NCBI GenBank assembly: GCA_033239525.1
Contig: BSYO01000004.1
Coordinates: forward strand, 11,198,037 to 11,262,036
Source: Nepenthes gracilis
Lineage: Eukaryota > Streptophyta > Magnoliopsida > Caryophyllales > Nepenthaceae
Length of the DNA: 64,000 nucleotides
Direction of reading: 5' to 3'
This document shows positions 11,275-24,018 of the stretch, piece after piece (positions within the stretch are counted from its first letter, which is position 1; each line of letters begins with the position of its first letter). A program made the translations under genes and the position numbers. The notes under the pieces were generated by a model. The model made no database searches. It worked only from the letters and a program-made list of their open reading frames with translations, and had not been told where the DNA came from.

Positions 11275-12120
11275 ATGGAGGCCGGAAATAAGATGATGTG
11301 TTTGAATGGTACAAACTATGATATTTGGCACATCAAGATGAGGGACTTGCTATTTGTGAAATCGATGCACCATCCGGTTTTTTCATAGCAAAAATCGGAA
11401 TCAAAGTCCGAGAAGGATTGGGCTTTTGAGCATGAACAAGTTTGAGGTTACACTCGACAATTTATGGATGATAATGTACATAACCACATCCAGAATGAGA
11501 CACATGCAAGAACTTTATGGCGGAAAGTTGAAACACTTTATACCTCAAAGACCGGTAACAATAAATTGATTCATTTGATGCAGCTTATGCAAGTGAGGTA
11601 TAAGGAGGGCTCGTCTATCGCCGATCACTTAAATGAGTTTCAAAGATATGTTGATCAATTGAGTGGCATGGGTATTAAATTTGATGATGAATTATTGGGT
11701 TTGTGGCTTTTGACTACTTTACCGGACTCCTGGGAGGTGGTAATGATTACTGTCGCCAATGCAGCTCCAAGTGGCGTGGTAACTCTTGTGATAGCAAAGG
11801 GAGCGGTGTTGAATGAAGAGATGAGACGTTGATTACAGGGTACTTCCTCTACACACTCCAAAGTGTTAGTCTCCGAGTCAAGAGGAAGAAATAGAGGGCG
11901 TGGTCCTAAGCTTGCTAAAAAGAGTCGAAGCAAATCCAGATCGAGGTATCAAAACCTCGAGTGCCATCATTGTGGAAAGAAGGGACACATCAAGAAACAT
12001 TGCTACAAGTGGAAGCGAGAGAATGCTGAGAGTAATGAGAAGAAGGCTAACAAGACTCGAGATGAAGAAAGAGCTACTTGTTGTTCCGGGAGTGATCTTT
12101 GGCTAGTGTGCCAGGAGGAT
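11275..12120 (+). pseudogene. copia gag (capsid and nucleocapsid), broken
   Basis: The ATG at 11275 begins MEAGNKMMCLNGTNYDIW, the usual start of this copia group. The capsid-like part (UBN2-type) reads HARTLWRKVETLYTSKTGNNK and then SIADHLNEFQRYVDQLSGMG. An Arg/Lys-rich stretch and one intact zinc knuckle follow at about 11962-12003 (CHHCGKKGHIKKHC). In-frame stops occur near 11386, 11440 and 11830. All pieces stay in one frame, so damage here is by point mutation only. In the live ancestor it formed the particle and bound element RNA. Confidence 0.88.
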
Positions 12121-13412
12121 GAAGTGGTAAATCTAGTTGATCTTGAGACAAGCTGGGTAGTGGATAGTGGTGCTTCACTTCATGTCACGTCACGAAAAGA
12201 GTTCTTCACATCATACACTCTTGGTGATTTCGAAGTGTTAAAAATGGGCAATGAAGGTATGTCCTATATTGCTGGCTATGGTGATATGTGTCTCACTATA
12301 AATAATCGAACCAAGTTGTTGTTGACAGATGTTAGACATGTCCTGGATATTCGACTGAATCTGATCTCGGCTAGCACGCTTGATGATGAGGGCTTTTGTA
12401 ACACATTCTGTGCAGGAGCATGGAAGCTGACTAGAGGGTCTCTAATTGTGGCTCGAGGCAGAAAAGTTTCCAACTTGTATGTGATGCAAACCTCGATTAC
12501 AGCGGGAGATGTGCATGTTGCTAGAGATGATGAGCTTTCAGATTTGTGGCACCGTCAGTTGAGCCACATGGGTGAGAAGGGCCTGAACTGTTTAGCCAAG
12601 AAAAATTATCTTCGGGGTGTAAAAACAGCTCAACTGAAGACTTGCTCTCATTGCATGGCTGGAAAGTAACGACGGATCTCATTCAATGGCAATTCATCTA
12701 CAAGGAAGACTGATATTCTTGAATCGGTTCACACCGACTTACATGGCCCTTTCAAGGTGAAGACTCTTGGAGGAGCACTTTATTTCATCACATTCATTGA
12801 TGACTGTTCACGAAAATTATGGGTGTATCCGCTGAAATCGAGGGATCAAGCTTTTATATTCTTCAAGCATTTTCACGCCTTGGTTGAGAGGTAAACGGGA
12901 AAGAAACTGAAATACATCCGAAGTGATAATGGTAGAGAGTACATCGGAGCGTTTGATGAGTATTGCTGATCTCATGGAATTCGTCATCAGAAAACTCCAT
13001 CGAAGACACTGCAACTGAATGGGGTAGCCGAACGAATGAATGAGACTTTGATGGAGATGGTCCGATGTGTGCTTTCGAAGGGCCGTGGGGGGAAGCCTTG
13101 AGGGCCGTGGCTCATGTCGTTAATTTGTCACGGCACGGTACCTTGAATGGTGAAGTGCCTGAAAAGATATGGACCAAAAAAGATGTATCTTACGATCACT
13201 TGCGGGTATTTGGTTGTAAGGTCTTTGTTCACGTTTCCAAATATGAAAGGATCAAGTTGGAGTCAAAGACCATGCAGTGTATATTTCTCGATTACGGGGA
13301 AGATGAGTTTGGGTATCGACTGTATGATCCGATTGAGAAGAAGCTAGTTCGATCTAAGGATATCGTGTTTGTCGCGAACGAAACTATAGAGGATATCGGC
13401 AAAGGTTCATAG
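12121..13412 (+). pseudogene. copia protease and integrase, broken
   Basis: Protease: WVVDSGASLHVTSRKEF with the intact active-site D-S-G (Asp codon at 12163). Integrase: HHCC zinc domain HRQLSHMGEKGL...CSHCMAGK (about 12544-12669). The core Asp residues are in VHTDLHGPF and RSDNGREY, and the Glu in NGVAERMNETLME. Stops at 12667 (after CMAGK), about 12895 and 12967. Near 13080 a small deletion shifts the frame and removes the residues between LSKG and WGEALRA. The C-terminal part (FLDYGEDEFGYRLYDP) runs to a stop at 13410. Confidence 0.88.
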
Positions 13413-15243
13413 TTTGTCTCCAAGAATGATGATAGTTGGGTATGTGATTCAGATCTTATGCCAACACCTGTTCGTCAGCAGAATGAAAGTCAAGGCAATG
13501 CTGAAGATGAAAAAGATCACGAGATTGCAGTACCCGATAGTGATGAGGATGAGGCTATTCCTCCTGATACTGCGGAGCCTATCGAGACTGTTCCACTCCC
13601 ACGATCTACGAGAGATCGAAGACCCTCTACTCGTCAGTCGGCTGAGGAGTATGTATCACTCATAGATGAAGGAGAGCTCGAATGCTTTGAGGAAGTAATG
13701 GAGGATGAACACAAGGTGGAGTGGATGGAAGCTATGTAAGAAGAAATGGCATCACTGCATGAAAATTACACATTTGAGTTGACGAGGTTGCCAAAGGGAA
13801 GAAGAGCATTGAAAAATAAGTGGGTCTTCAGGTTGAAGACAGATGAAAATAGTTCACAACCGAGGTACAAAGCGAGGCTGGTTGTGAAGGGCTTCAATTA
13901 ACGAAAGGGTATTGTCTTCGACGAGATCTTTGCACTAGTGGTAAAGATGTCTTCTATTCTAGTGGTGCTCAGGTTGGCTGCTGCTCTTGACATGGAGGTA
14001 GAACAGATGGATGTGCGGACAGCGTTTCTTCATGGTGACCTTGAAGAAGAAATCTATATGGAGCAACCGGAGGGATTCCTTGTCAAGGAAAAAGAAAACT
14101 TAGTGTGTTATATCAAAAAGAGTCTGTATGGATTAAAATAAGTACCAAGGCAATGGTATAGGAAGTTTGAATCTGTCATGGTAAATCAAGGCTATCAGAA
14201 GACGACCTCGGATCATTGTGTTTTTGTTCAGACTTTTTCAGAGAATGATTTTGTTGTTCTTTTGCTCTATGTGGATGATATGCTGATTGTTGGGCGTAAT
14301 GCTTCTCGGATCACGGAGTTAAAGCGACAGCTTGGGAAGTTCTTTGCTATGAAAGATTTGGAATCGGCAAAGTAAATTCTGGGAATTAGAATTTTTTACA
14401 ACCGTAAATCAAGGAAGCTATGGATGTCACAAGAGAGCTACGTGGAGAAAGTGCTTCAACACTTTAACATGGAAAATGCAAAATCAGTGAGCACACCGTT
14501 AGCGAATCACTTCAAGTTAAGCAATTGTCAATGTCCTTCTACCGAAGATGAAAAGGCACATATGAAAGGCAAACCCTATTCTTCAGTTGTGGGTAACCTA
14601 ATGTATGTTATAGTGTGTACGAGACCAGATATAGCTTATGCTATTGGGTTTGTCAGTCGATTCTTATCAAATCCCGATAAGGAGCATTGGTCCGCTGTAA
14701 AATGGATTCTGAAGTATCTCTGAGAAACTTCTAAACAGTGTTTGTGCTTTGGAAACAATGTGTCCCTTCTGGTTGGATATACTGATGCAATATGGTGGGT
14801 GATGTTGACTCACGGAAATCTACTTCGGGATATTTAGTCATGTTTGCAGGAGGAGTCGTTTCTCGGCAATCGAGATTGCAGAGGTATGTTGCTCTCTCCA
14901 CTACTGAAGCGAAATTCATTGCTATTATGGAGGCAAGCAAGAAGATGCTATGGATGAAGAAATTCATTCGAGAACTTGGTCTCAAGCAGAAACGATATGT
15001 GTTGTTTTGCGATAGTCAAAGTACGATTTATCTTAGTAAGAACTCGTCTTTTCACGCCAAATCAAAGCATATCGATGTGAGGTATCAATGGGTGCGGAAT
15101 GTTATTGACACGGGTTCGTTGGTGCTGAAAAGATTGGGACTGAGGAGAATGGATCAGATATGATGACTAAGGTATTACAAAAGGGAAAGCTTAAAACTTG
15201 CTGTTCAATTGTCGGGATGATGATGAATGGCCCCACATGGTTG
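13413..15243 (+). pseudogene. copia reverse transcriptase and RNase H, broken
   Basis: RT starts near 13740 with WVFRLKTDEN..QPRYKARLV, then MDVRTAFLHGDLEEEIYMEQP and the catalytic box LYVDDMLIVG (YVDD codons at 14268-14279, intact). The RNase H region includes GYTDA, KSTSGYLVMFAGGVVSRQS and LSTTEAKFIA, then KSKHIDVRYQW. Stops occur at about 13738, 13900, 14139, 14373 and 14721. A frameshift near 14790 separates GYTDA from the rest of RNase H. Another near 15140 precedes the C-terminal SDMMTKVLQKGKL. It ends just before the polypurine tract. Confidence 0.88.
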
Positions 15244-15255
15244 TGAGGAAAAGTT

Positions 15256-15980
15256 TGTTAGGTTATGGGTCACTCCCGTGTGGGCCCATACCCACTTGAT
15301 GTGACGGATGGAGGTAAATATCTTCATCGCATGAAGAAGGATCGAGTTGCACCTGTTGGGCGCTCGAGCCACAAATTTTAGTGTGCCGCCGCTCGCTGTG
15401 AGCCCGAATGACGCTCGAACGGAAAATTTCAATAAGCCCCCGTTCGCTGTGTGCTCGAATGGCGCTCGAGCGCGCGCCTGTGTCCACTGTGCGCTCGACA
15501 GGCGCTCGAGCACGTGCCGATTATATAAAACGCGCACTTTACATTTTTAGGTTATTCCAATCAGTTTTGAGTGCCGTTCTAGAGAAGAAAAAGAGAGAAA
15601 AGAGAGAGAAGAAGAAGAGGAAGATTTGACCATCCGTTTGGGTTTTCAATCAAGTTTCAGTCTTCGGTAATCACACGTATGAGGTTCTTGCTGCTGAGAA
15701 GAACATCTACTGGGTTTTATCTTTTCTCTTGCTCTTTATATTTCTTGTACGGGCTATGCAAAGCTAGTTGATATTAATTCTTGTGATTTGGGGTTTGTGT
15801 AATCGATCAACTGCTACTAGTAAAAATTTTAGACTTTGTATCCCATGGTTTTTCTCCCTCGTTTCATTGAGAGTTTTCCACGTAAAAATTATACCTTTAT
15901 TGTTTGTGCTTGCTTATTGTGTACTTGCTATCATCTATTACGTATTTTATCGTGGTTCAAACAAGTATTTAATTCTAATA
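15256..15980 (+). repeat. 3' LTR of copia element 1
   Basis: Starts TGTTAGGTTATG after a purine-rich GTGAGGAAAAG tract and ends TTCTAATA, where the terminal CA has mutated to TA. It carries the same 51-bp array (from 15361) and TATA box (15522) as the 5' LTR. TSD GGACT follows at 15981. Confidence 0.93.
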
Positions 15981-16139
15981 GGACTGGCATTGAAGAGCAG
16001 GATGAAGCCCTCCACGTCTCAAGATAAGATTACTCGATGAATTAATACCAAGAGTATGTATAGTCTGGCAAGATGCGAAACAATCCATTGAAAACTAAAT
16101 ATACATCTTCCTAACTTAGTACAATAGGAAGATCGAAGA
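15981..16139. other. Pre-insertion DNA flanking copia element 1
   Basis: This is the continuation of the sequence interrupted at 10491, beginning with the target duplication. It may be the linker after the RNase H-like relic, but translation gives several stops and no motif that I can name. No gene is seen. Confidence 0.4.
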
Positions 16140-17591
16140 GGTTTTTTTTTTATATTATATGGAATTTATTTTAAATTATTAACTATCTAATTTAATCCTA
16201 AATACTTAATTTAAACTCTTCCTAAAGATACAAACATATTACAAGTAGAAGCAGACTATACTGGTACTTTTATTCCAAAATTATTAAAATAAGATAAAAT
16301 TACTCTGTCAGATGCTTGATAGATTAACCTTACACAACCTTTTAGACATGTAACTCAAAAGAAGTTTTTTGAAATTATAGAAACTCCTAATAAAAATATT
16401 ATTTTTAATTTTAGACCAACCCAAATACCCAAATCATTAAACTTTGATATAACACGGCGTCATACAATAATATTTGAATATGAAACTTCTCAACTATTCT
16501 GAGTACTAGGTATCAATCAATATACACCCAAGATACTAGACAGGTAAAAAGTAGAAACCCTATCCAAGAAATACCCACTCAAAATACTCCACAATCTCTA
16601 ATATTATCAAATATGCAACTTATAAATGTAATTACCGAGAAAGAAGAATTTATTCCAAACATAGAATATCTAATAAAAGAGTTTATATCCAAAGAAAATA
16701 GTCATCATAGAAAATGGTATTTTAAATTTTTCACAAAAGTACAAACTGAAGAGTATAGAAATACATGGAAGCAAATCATGAATTTACTTAAGATAGATTT
16801 ACCATTTTTTGAATGGTTTTTACCTTATATTTACACAACTAAAATAATGCCTAAATCACAATTATTAGCACAAACTAACCAAGTTAATCTCAATACAAGA
16901 ATAACTACACAATGGACAATTATAAAAGGTCAGCAAATTACATCTGTTCATCTACCATTAACTAAAGTAAAATTAAATGTCAAAGGTATACAAATCATAG
17001 CCGCTCCTTTTAAAAAAGGCAAAAATGGAAATGAAACCGCATAAGCAACTCTAACAAATATTAAAAAATTTTATGAACAAAATAATTATCAATCTCAGGT
17101 ATTGTACACTATGGCTAAACAAGTAGACCGACTAGAACATGTAATCCAAACTAAATCAGAACCAACCTATCTATTCTCACATAGTATTTCCCCTTTAATT
17201 AGTTTATCATATACATTATTCAGAAAAGATATCAAATAATTACTTTCAAAAAGAACAGATATTCTTTTAGAAATATTAAACCAAAAAATCTAGCTACTAA
17301 CACCTTCAACATCCTACTCAAATCAACCCAATATAATAAAAATAGTCTAAATAATAGACCAACCTATAGACGAAGGAACCTAAGACGAAAATGAAAACCA
17401 GATGATAAACAAAATTAAGCACCAAAGGAGACATACTCCAAATACGACATATCAAATAAAAGCATATTACCCTTGACCAACTATGCTAGATGTGTAATGT
17501 GAAGAATGAAATCAATATTACCAATAATATTTAGTAGAGAGATCATCTATGAATGGAATACAGATGATAAATTCGAATATAAAATCACATG
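16140..17591 (+). pseudogene. Pararetrovirus-like (Caulimoviridae) polyprotein fossil, part 1
   Basis: Plus-strand pieces read like the region between movement protein and coat protein of endogenous plant pararetroviruses. From about 16242 there is an open run with stops (including FFEIIETPNK and NFRPTQIPKS). A longer open frame at 16613-17044 (143 codons) contains RKWYFKFFTKVQTEEYRNTW and FFEWFLPYIYT. Further decayed frame runs to 17591 with YLVERSSMNGIQM. There is no LTR, tRNA site or intact enzyme. A frameshift lies between the first two parts and many stops follow. The family call is from recall of related plant genome sequences; an unusual gypsy gag is the alternative. It is an old, inactive copy. 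Confidence 0.5.
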
Positions 17592-18535
17592 TGATGCGTC
17601 CTGGATACAAGCTTCGAACAGATTCGGGTTAAATTGTTTGTCTGACTCTGACTCCGTCCACTGAGTGTAGATCCTGCACACTACAACTACGAACAAGAGG
17701 TCAGGTGACGACGGAAGGTTATCCTACCATAAATACTCCGACATTCGAGTTAGTAAATAGCTTTCGAATTAAAAATGTAAAAGTAAAGAATACAAGAAAA
17801 TACAGAGAGTGTTTGAGATCGGTGAATACTCTTGTTGAGAGAGGCTTTGTTGGCTCGTGATGAGTATTAGCTCTAAGTACTGTATTCGTTGAAAACGTAG
17901 TGGCAAAGAGAGAGAGAGCGTTTATAATCTGAAAGCGTGTGAGCTTTTCGACATAGAACTTTTATGAGCAAACGAGAGCGCGCCTTGGAGTGAGGACTCC
18001 ATGGTTTTTATAGTCGTTGTACTGGGTAGTCTTCCTTGTGCAGAAAGGCTTGAATCCCGCGCTCTACTGGCTTTGCTGCCTTTTCTAGCGCAGAGCCTTT
18101 ATAGCAGTAATGGTCATTACCTTAATTGCTTTCCTTCTATATTTTGTAACCGTTAAGGTTTACTACAAACAGGAGGAGGATTCTGATACTTTCCTTCAAG
18201 GATACGTGTTAAATTTGCTGATAACCATTACAGTTGAGATTGCTTTCTGTAGAGAACGCGAAATCAGGGGAGAGGACTGTTACTGGTTGCAGATGGTCGT
18301 GTGGGCCAAACTGGACTTAGCCCACTTGAGGCCTGGTCTTTAGACGGTCAACTGGACCTGCTGCCGATCGACAGAAGTGTTAATCGTCTCGAGAGTAAGT
18401 CATCCGTCCTACTCTCGACTCACTTAGCCTTTCATCTGGTCAACAGTGGGCGTTGACCGTCCAGGCACGAATAGGCCATTGTGGATTTGGGCCGTTCCTC
18501 CTTCTTGGGCCAACTCATTACTAGTGTACTCATCA
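17592..18535 (-). repeat. Solo LTR, Tat-type Ty3/gypsy, TSD ACATG
   Basis: 944 bp from TGATGCGTCC to CTCATCA, flanked by perfect ACATG at 17587-17591 and 18536-18540. It aligns along its length with the LTRs at 36152, 44819 and 51049. Orientation is minus, because the TATA box (CTATAAAA on the minus strand, about 18005-18012) matches the one in the complete element. No internal region is present, so this is an LTR-LTR recombination scar. It interrupts the pararetrovirus-like fossil. Confidence 0.9.
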
Positions 18536-18540
18536 ACATG

Positions 18541-18760
18541 TATGCTCCATAATATGGGCATAGCATCTACCACTTACCAAGTACAACAAGTGGCAAAACA
18601 CCAAGCTTATAAGTTTATTGTTATAGGATTTATCGGAACCCTCAAATTTTTAAAAAGCAGTTCACAAGGTATAGTGAACACCTAGGGATCCAACTAGCAC
18701 ACACTTCAATGCCACATTCTCATTCATACTCTTATCAATGATTGAAGACCAAGCTAAACA
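18541..18760 (+). pseudogene. Pararetrovirus-like polyprotein fossil, part 2
   Basis: Resumes right after the solo LTR. Residues MGIASTTYQVQ and then FIVIGFIGTLKFL fit the start of a capsid-like domain that follows the part lost at 17591. Stops follow, and the fossil ends near 18760 where an LTR-like sequence begins. Assignment depends on part 1. Confidence 0.45.
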
Positions 18761-18762
18761 TG

Positions 18763-21700
18763 TGTAACATCTCAATGATTTTTTTGTTTTTTTTCAAAAG
18801 GATTGGACTGTCAATCAGCACAGTTTATTAATTAATGGAGGAAATAATATTTTTTGAAGCCAAAAATTTATATAGATGCCTAGACTAATTTTATGATGAC
18901 CTTAAACTAGTTAGATTTTAAAAATAAATCAGAGAAATTTTTTTTAATTTGTTTAATAATAGTGATGGTAATTTTAGTGTCTGATTTTATTAATAGGATT
19001 TCGATATGAATATGTTAAATATACATTTTTTATGATTATATGTTACAAATTAATTGAATTAATTTGTCAAAATGTGGAAAATGAAAATGGAAAAAATCTT
19101 AGAAGTCAAAACTCTAATTTAACCCTAATGCTTTCTATGCTTAGACGTGCCCCTTCTTTTCAGCAGCCCCCATGGACTGTGCAGCTTATATAAAGTTAGG
19201 AAGGATACTTTGTTAGCTAAATTAAACTTGATGGCAGGCCCGCCTTGAAAATTAGCTTATTCACCCTATTTCCTTCCTTCTCATATTTTAACCTTGCCGC
19301 CTCTCTGAACTCTTGAAAAACCTAATTCCATCATTTACTTTAGTCACTTAGAGAAGAAAAACAAGGGAGAGATGCCAGCCATTCCCCTTCTCAACCATGA
19401 GAAGAAAGGAGAAAGAAAAAGGAGGAGAGTTAACAAAAATTGGGTGCTTGGAAAAACTTAGTCTCCAGTTTACTTAACCTAAGAGCCTCTTTAGAGAGAG
19501 TTTTTCATGCTGAACAAAGAAAGGTGAGAAGAGCCTTGTGTTCCTAAGCTTTGAAAGGTATAGAACATTTCTCCTTTTTTCCTCCCTTGAGCCACCCACT
19601 ATTTGAAGAAAATAAAGAAGAAGAACCATACTTGCAAATTAAAGAGAAGGTCATGGTTGGGAAGATATTAGAGGGCTGTTCTTGCTTTCTTTGACCGTCA
19701 AAGAAGAAAAAATTCGAGGAAAGAAAAATTTCTATTGTTATTTAACAAGTTGAGGGGCATTGCGACATCGTATAGTATACGACGCAGCCTCGTAGCTATC
19801 AAATAAAAATTCGACGTCAATCATTTTTTCTTATATTTAAAAAAATATTTTCTTTTATTTTTTAAATAACAAAAAAATGAGGGGTTTTAGATTTTTATCC
19901 GATGGTTACGATGCGCGTCGTATAGATGTCATATGGGGCACACATTGCAATGCCCCAAATCTCGTTATTTAACAATCATTCTATTTCTTCTAATTAGATG
20001 ATTTTCGCTGATTAAAGTTGGATCTAATATTTTAAATAGCATATCTTATATCCATTTTGAAACCCCAATTTATCCTCACGAGAAAATTTATCCATAGGCT
20101 AAAAAATGATGGTTTTGTGACTCAATTGTCTTATCATATCAAAGTCTTGATTTTTATACATTTTGATATGATTTTTAGGAGTTTATATTCATGTGTTGAT
20201 TCAGTCTTCATGATAACTGAATGGATATTGAGTTAAATTGGTGGATCCATATGTTTAAGGTATTAAAAAATGAGGTCCATGAAGAAGTATTCAAGTACGG
20301 GAAAGAAGAGTATGATATTTTCCATTTGGTCGTGACCGTGTAGGAGTAATTGAAGAGTCATATGAAAATCTTCCATGCTAATCTCTTCGTATGTTATAAA
20401 TTTATAAGTTTTTGGATAAGTAGACTAACTTATATGTGGATCCCAAAAAAGGGGACAAGGATCTCTTTTAGCCATGGCGTTAGCATGATAGCATTACAAT
20501 GTTATTTTGTATTTTTACATCATAGTATTTTGAATCCTTGTATATTTCCAATTGAATTGAGTAGATTATGTTTGTAGATTTAGAGAATGGACTAAAATGC
20601 CTTTGCAGTTTAGACCTCAGTGACACATATGTGTAAAATGATAATTTAGCTATGAATGTAAATAGATTAGTTTGGATTATATTTGACCTAAATAGCCACG
20701 TTCTTGTAGAATACAAAGAGAAGATTAATTGTGTAAATTATACTTCAAATTGGTCAGAACTATGGATGAGTAGTGAGGTGTCCGAGTGAAGTAAGGGCTA
20801 AATAAGAACTCTCTACATATTAATACATAATTTGTATAATAATATTGAAGGAGCTATAATCTCTCTACTGATTGGTAGATTAAGTGTAGAAGAATGATAC
20901 CCTCCCTATAAGAAAAAAATAGAGGGATGGTCGTGGGTCATAAGGGTCTTAATTAAGAGGTTAGCTTACATTGTTATGTTATAAGATGATCGGGTAAAAA
21001 ATACTATGGATTTTAATGTTCTAGGATTATAACATAAGCAATCAAACACGTAAGGGTATTTTCCTTTTGTGGCAGAGTGGTAGGCCAAGTGTATGAGAGT
21101 TAGGTATTTTATTTAGTGTAAATATTTCCTACATATATTTAAGGGTAATTGACGTTAAATAATCTTGAGTTGATTTTATAGAGTAAAACTTGGACGTATA
21201 GGGAAATGAGGAGGTGCTCCAGTATGAACATCTGTGGATAGCCTTCCCATCGATATGATAGATGTTCGTGTCCCTTACTATCCAATGTCATTGTTTACTC
21301 TATAATTAGGTCAATAAAATTGTATGAAAATATTACAATATTAAGAAGTATGAAACTTACGGAATTGTAATATAGTCTACAATCATCGACATTTGTTCCA
21401 TATATGAAGGATTGAAGTTTATGTTTTATGGATTGATACTTATAATTATATGATCATCGTATGTGTAAAACTAAACCCTATGATTAATATAATGATGCTG
21501 AATTAAGTAGATTTATGAATTATTAAGATTAATTACGAACTCAAGTTAAAAATTAAGCAATTGATCATAGTGGTACAACCATAAGTGGCACTTGACATAT
21601 GCTTGAGCCATGTGTGAGTATATTTTAGGCATAATCATCATACTTGAGGTGCGAATGAAAAGTGATCATGCATATTTAGCCAAGAATAGTGGCACTTGAG

Positions 21701-24018
21701 ACATGCTTATTAGGCATTACTTCATAGAATTAAAGAAGTCTTTGCACCTTACCTGTGCTAGACTAACCTTTGTGCACTAGTCTATTAGAAATAGGTTCTC
21801 TAATTGATTCCATCTCATTTCATGTAGATATTTTTGGGACAAGAGAAAGAAAAAGAAAAGAGAGAGAAGAAGAGAGAGGAAGAAGGAGAGAGTGAATCTA
21901 AGTTAATTTTAGGCAAATTCAAACTACTTTTTTGGGTAAATTAAAATTAAGATAAATATATTTAAATTAATTTTTTTTATTATTAAAATTTTTGAAAATC
22001 TCTAACTATTTCTTATTTAAATACTTATACATATGATATTTACTTACTTCCTTTGATTATATCTTATATACATGTCGGTTTTATTCTCATTATATGAGGT
22101 TTTTGAAAGTTTATGCCTTAAATTTATACAAATTATATTAAAATTTCGCACATATATTCTTGAGCATCTTTTATTGTAAATAATTTGATAAAACTATATT
22201 TTGATTTTGATAAAAATGATTTATTTTTTTAAATTTAAGAAAAATTTGCCAACTATTGCGAATAATATGTATCTGGTCAATCCCAAATTGTAAATAGTAA
22301 CGTTTGACTTTTAATTATATAAAAATAATCATAACTCGAATTTAAATATTTGACACTTGTTTGTGAGTTCATGATTAATCATTGGCTTTTATATTTGTAT
22401 ATGATTTTTGCATGTTTTATAACATTTTTAACATTTTTGATATTTTAATTTTTAGTTCATGATTATTGTTTTTTGCATATTCATTCACTGCATCCATATA
22501 TATATAATTATATATATTGTGTTGATCGTTAGGTTCATTCTTATTATTTTTTTGTTAAATTTTTAGTTAGTAAGCTTGAATGTCATTTGTAGAGATTTTG
22601 GCCACGGGAGAGTTATTCGAACAATATAACATTTTTAGGATGTATCAGATGTATTTCAATTATTTAGATTAGTAGTTTGTTATTTCAGGTTTAGAATATT
22701 GTGTTTGGCAAAGAGCATAGTTGTTATTATCCAATTATATTATGAGATATATTATTCGTTACTCTAATTTCTAGATTAAGTTGTTTTCCTTATGATCCTA
22801 TTCAATTAGGAGATGAGTTATTAGAATTGCTTTCAGATATGGTATTGGATCTTATACTTATATATTTATTTAATATTGGACTGTTAAATAGTATTTATTA
22901 TATGATCATGTTTTGACTTAAGGATCAGGTTTAAGATGACAATTAAACTTCTTTTATGATATGAATATTTTTTTTTTGGGAGGGGGGGATGGGACAACAA
23001 TACTATGATGTGGCATAAAGGGATGTCATGATGAGAAATATTAGGTTTAATATATTTAGAAAGTTAGGGATTCTTTATTCAAAGAGTTAGAAAGTCTCTA
23101 AGGCTATTTCTATATGGAGTTTTAGTAATTCTCTTTGACTAATGCCTAAATTGAGAGTTTGAGATTCTTGTCTAAGAGTTGGTTGAGACGTTTGCACAAT
23201 CGTGGTGGCTAGGTCTTGAGGGACAATGGTATTAGTCACATGTCAAATTTATGAGTATCAATTACCTTACGATAGTTACCCAACTGTTGGAGACTTGAAC
23301 ACATGAATTTTAGTTTATAGTAATATAATAAAATTCAAGAATTTTATTTTGATATCTTATATAATTGAGACCTCTATTGAAATAGATTTAATAAAACTAT
23401 CTTATTATTTAGATCTAAATTTGATGGAATCCTTATTATATTTGTGGTGTTCAAATTCATTAGAACCCATCAATTTGGTATTTTTTGTATATACTCTTGA
23501 ATCATGGTTACAACAAGTGGTAGAATATCAAATAGACTATTGTCGAGCCATTTATTCTTGATATTACTTTTTCATGCTTTGGTATTTTATATTCGGGATG
23601 AATATTGTTTATATCAAACGATTGATTATATTTATTGTTGGATATTTTAGCTCACCCTTACATTTTCCTACCTTTAGATTAGTTTTAGTCGGATAGAGCT
23701 AACCAGTGATGAGATTAGCTACATTTATTATATGGTGAGAATCTTAAATTTGGATGTCTTATATTGAAATTGGTGATTATTCACTTTTGCAGACATAATT
23801 AGTTTTTGAAAGATTGTCCATGAAGGTTGTGTCCTTATAATTGATGGTAATGTATGGTAGGCTTTATTATTTTACTATTATATTTGCGACAAGTATATAT
23901 AATTATTCTCAACGTTTCATTTATAAGGTTATTTATTATAATGATTCACACGATTTTGAAAGTCACTGTAATGGTTCTGGTCTACAGTTGTTAATCGAGC
24001 TCGAGTTGTCACAGCAAG
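18763..24018 (+). other. Long non-coding, LTR-like A+T-rich region
   Basis: No coding region is seen. Landmarks resemble a long gypsy LTR. It opens TGTAACATCTC, has a TATA-like CTTATATAAAG near 19187, and a purine-rich leader-like stretch (19350-19700). Near 23650 it has AGCTCACCCTTAC, which recurs in the LTR at 6116-8308, and it closes GAGTTGTCACA at 24018. No target duplication or primer site was found at the ends, and 5.2 kb would be unusually long, so nested insertions are likely. One MITE-like element lies inside (19749). Confidence 0.3.
19749..19963. mobile_element. MITE-like element, possible Mutator type
   Basis: 215 bp with inverted ends. The left end reads GAGGGGCATTGCGACA...ATACGACGC. 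The right end, read on the other strand, gives TTGGGGCATTGCAATG...ATACGACGC. It is flanked by a perfect 12-bp direct repeat GTTATTTAACAA (19737-19748 and 19964-19975). A long target duplication suggests Mutator-like transposition. No coding capacity. Related ends occur at 53331-53876. Confidence 0.65.

Larger units (their letters stand above)
10492..15980 (+). mobile_element. Ty1/copia element 1 (Tork/Tnt1-like), full length, defective
   Basis: Complete element of 5489 bp with two LTRs (731 and 725 bp), a primer site and all domains in copia order: gag, protease, integrase, RT, RNase H. It is flanked by a perfect 5-bp target duplication, GGACT at 10487-10491 and 15981-15985. It sits in an RNase H-like relic. 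At least nine stops and two frameshifts disable the polyprotein. Motifs such as TPLANHFKLS and LYVDDMLIVG fit the Tork/Tnt1 lineage. Confidence 0.93.

Noticed and set aside
16613..17044. 143-codon ORF as an intact host gene
   Set aside because: Flanking sequence continues the same protein-like signal through stops and a frameshift on both sides, so it is an open stretch of a larger decayed polyprotein.
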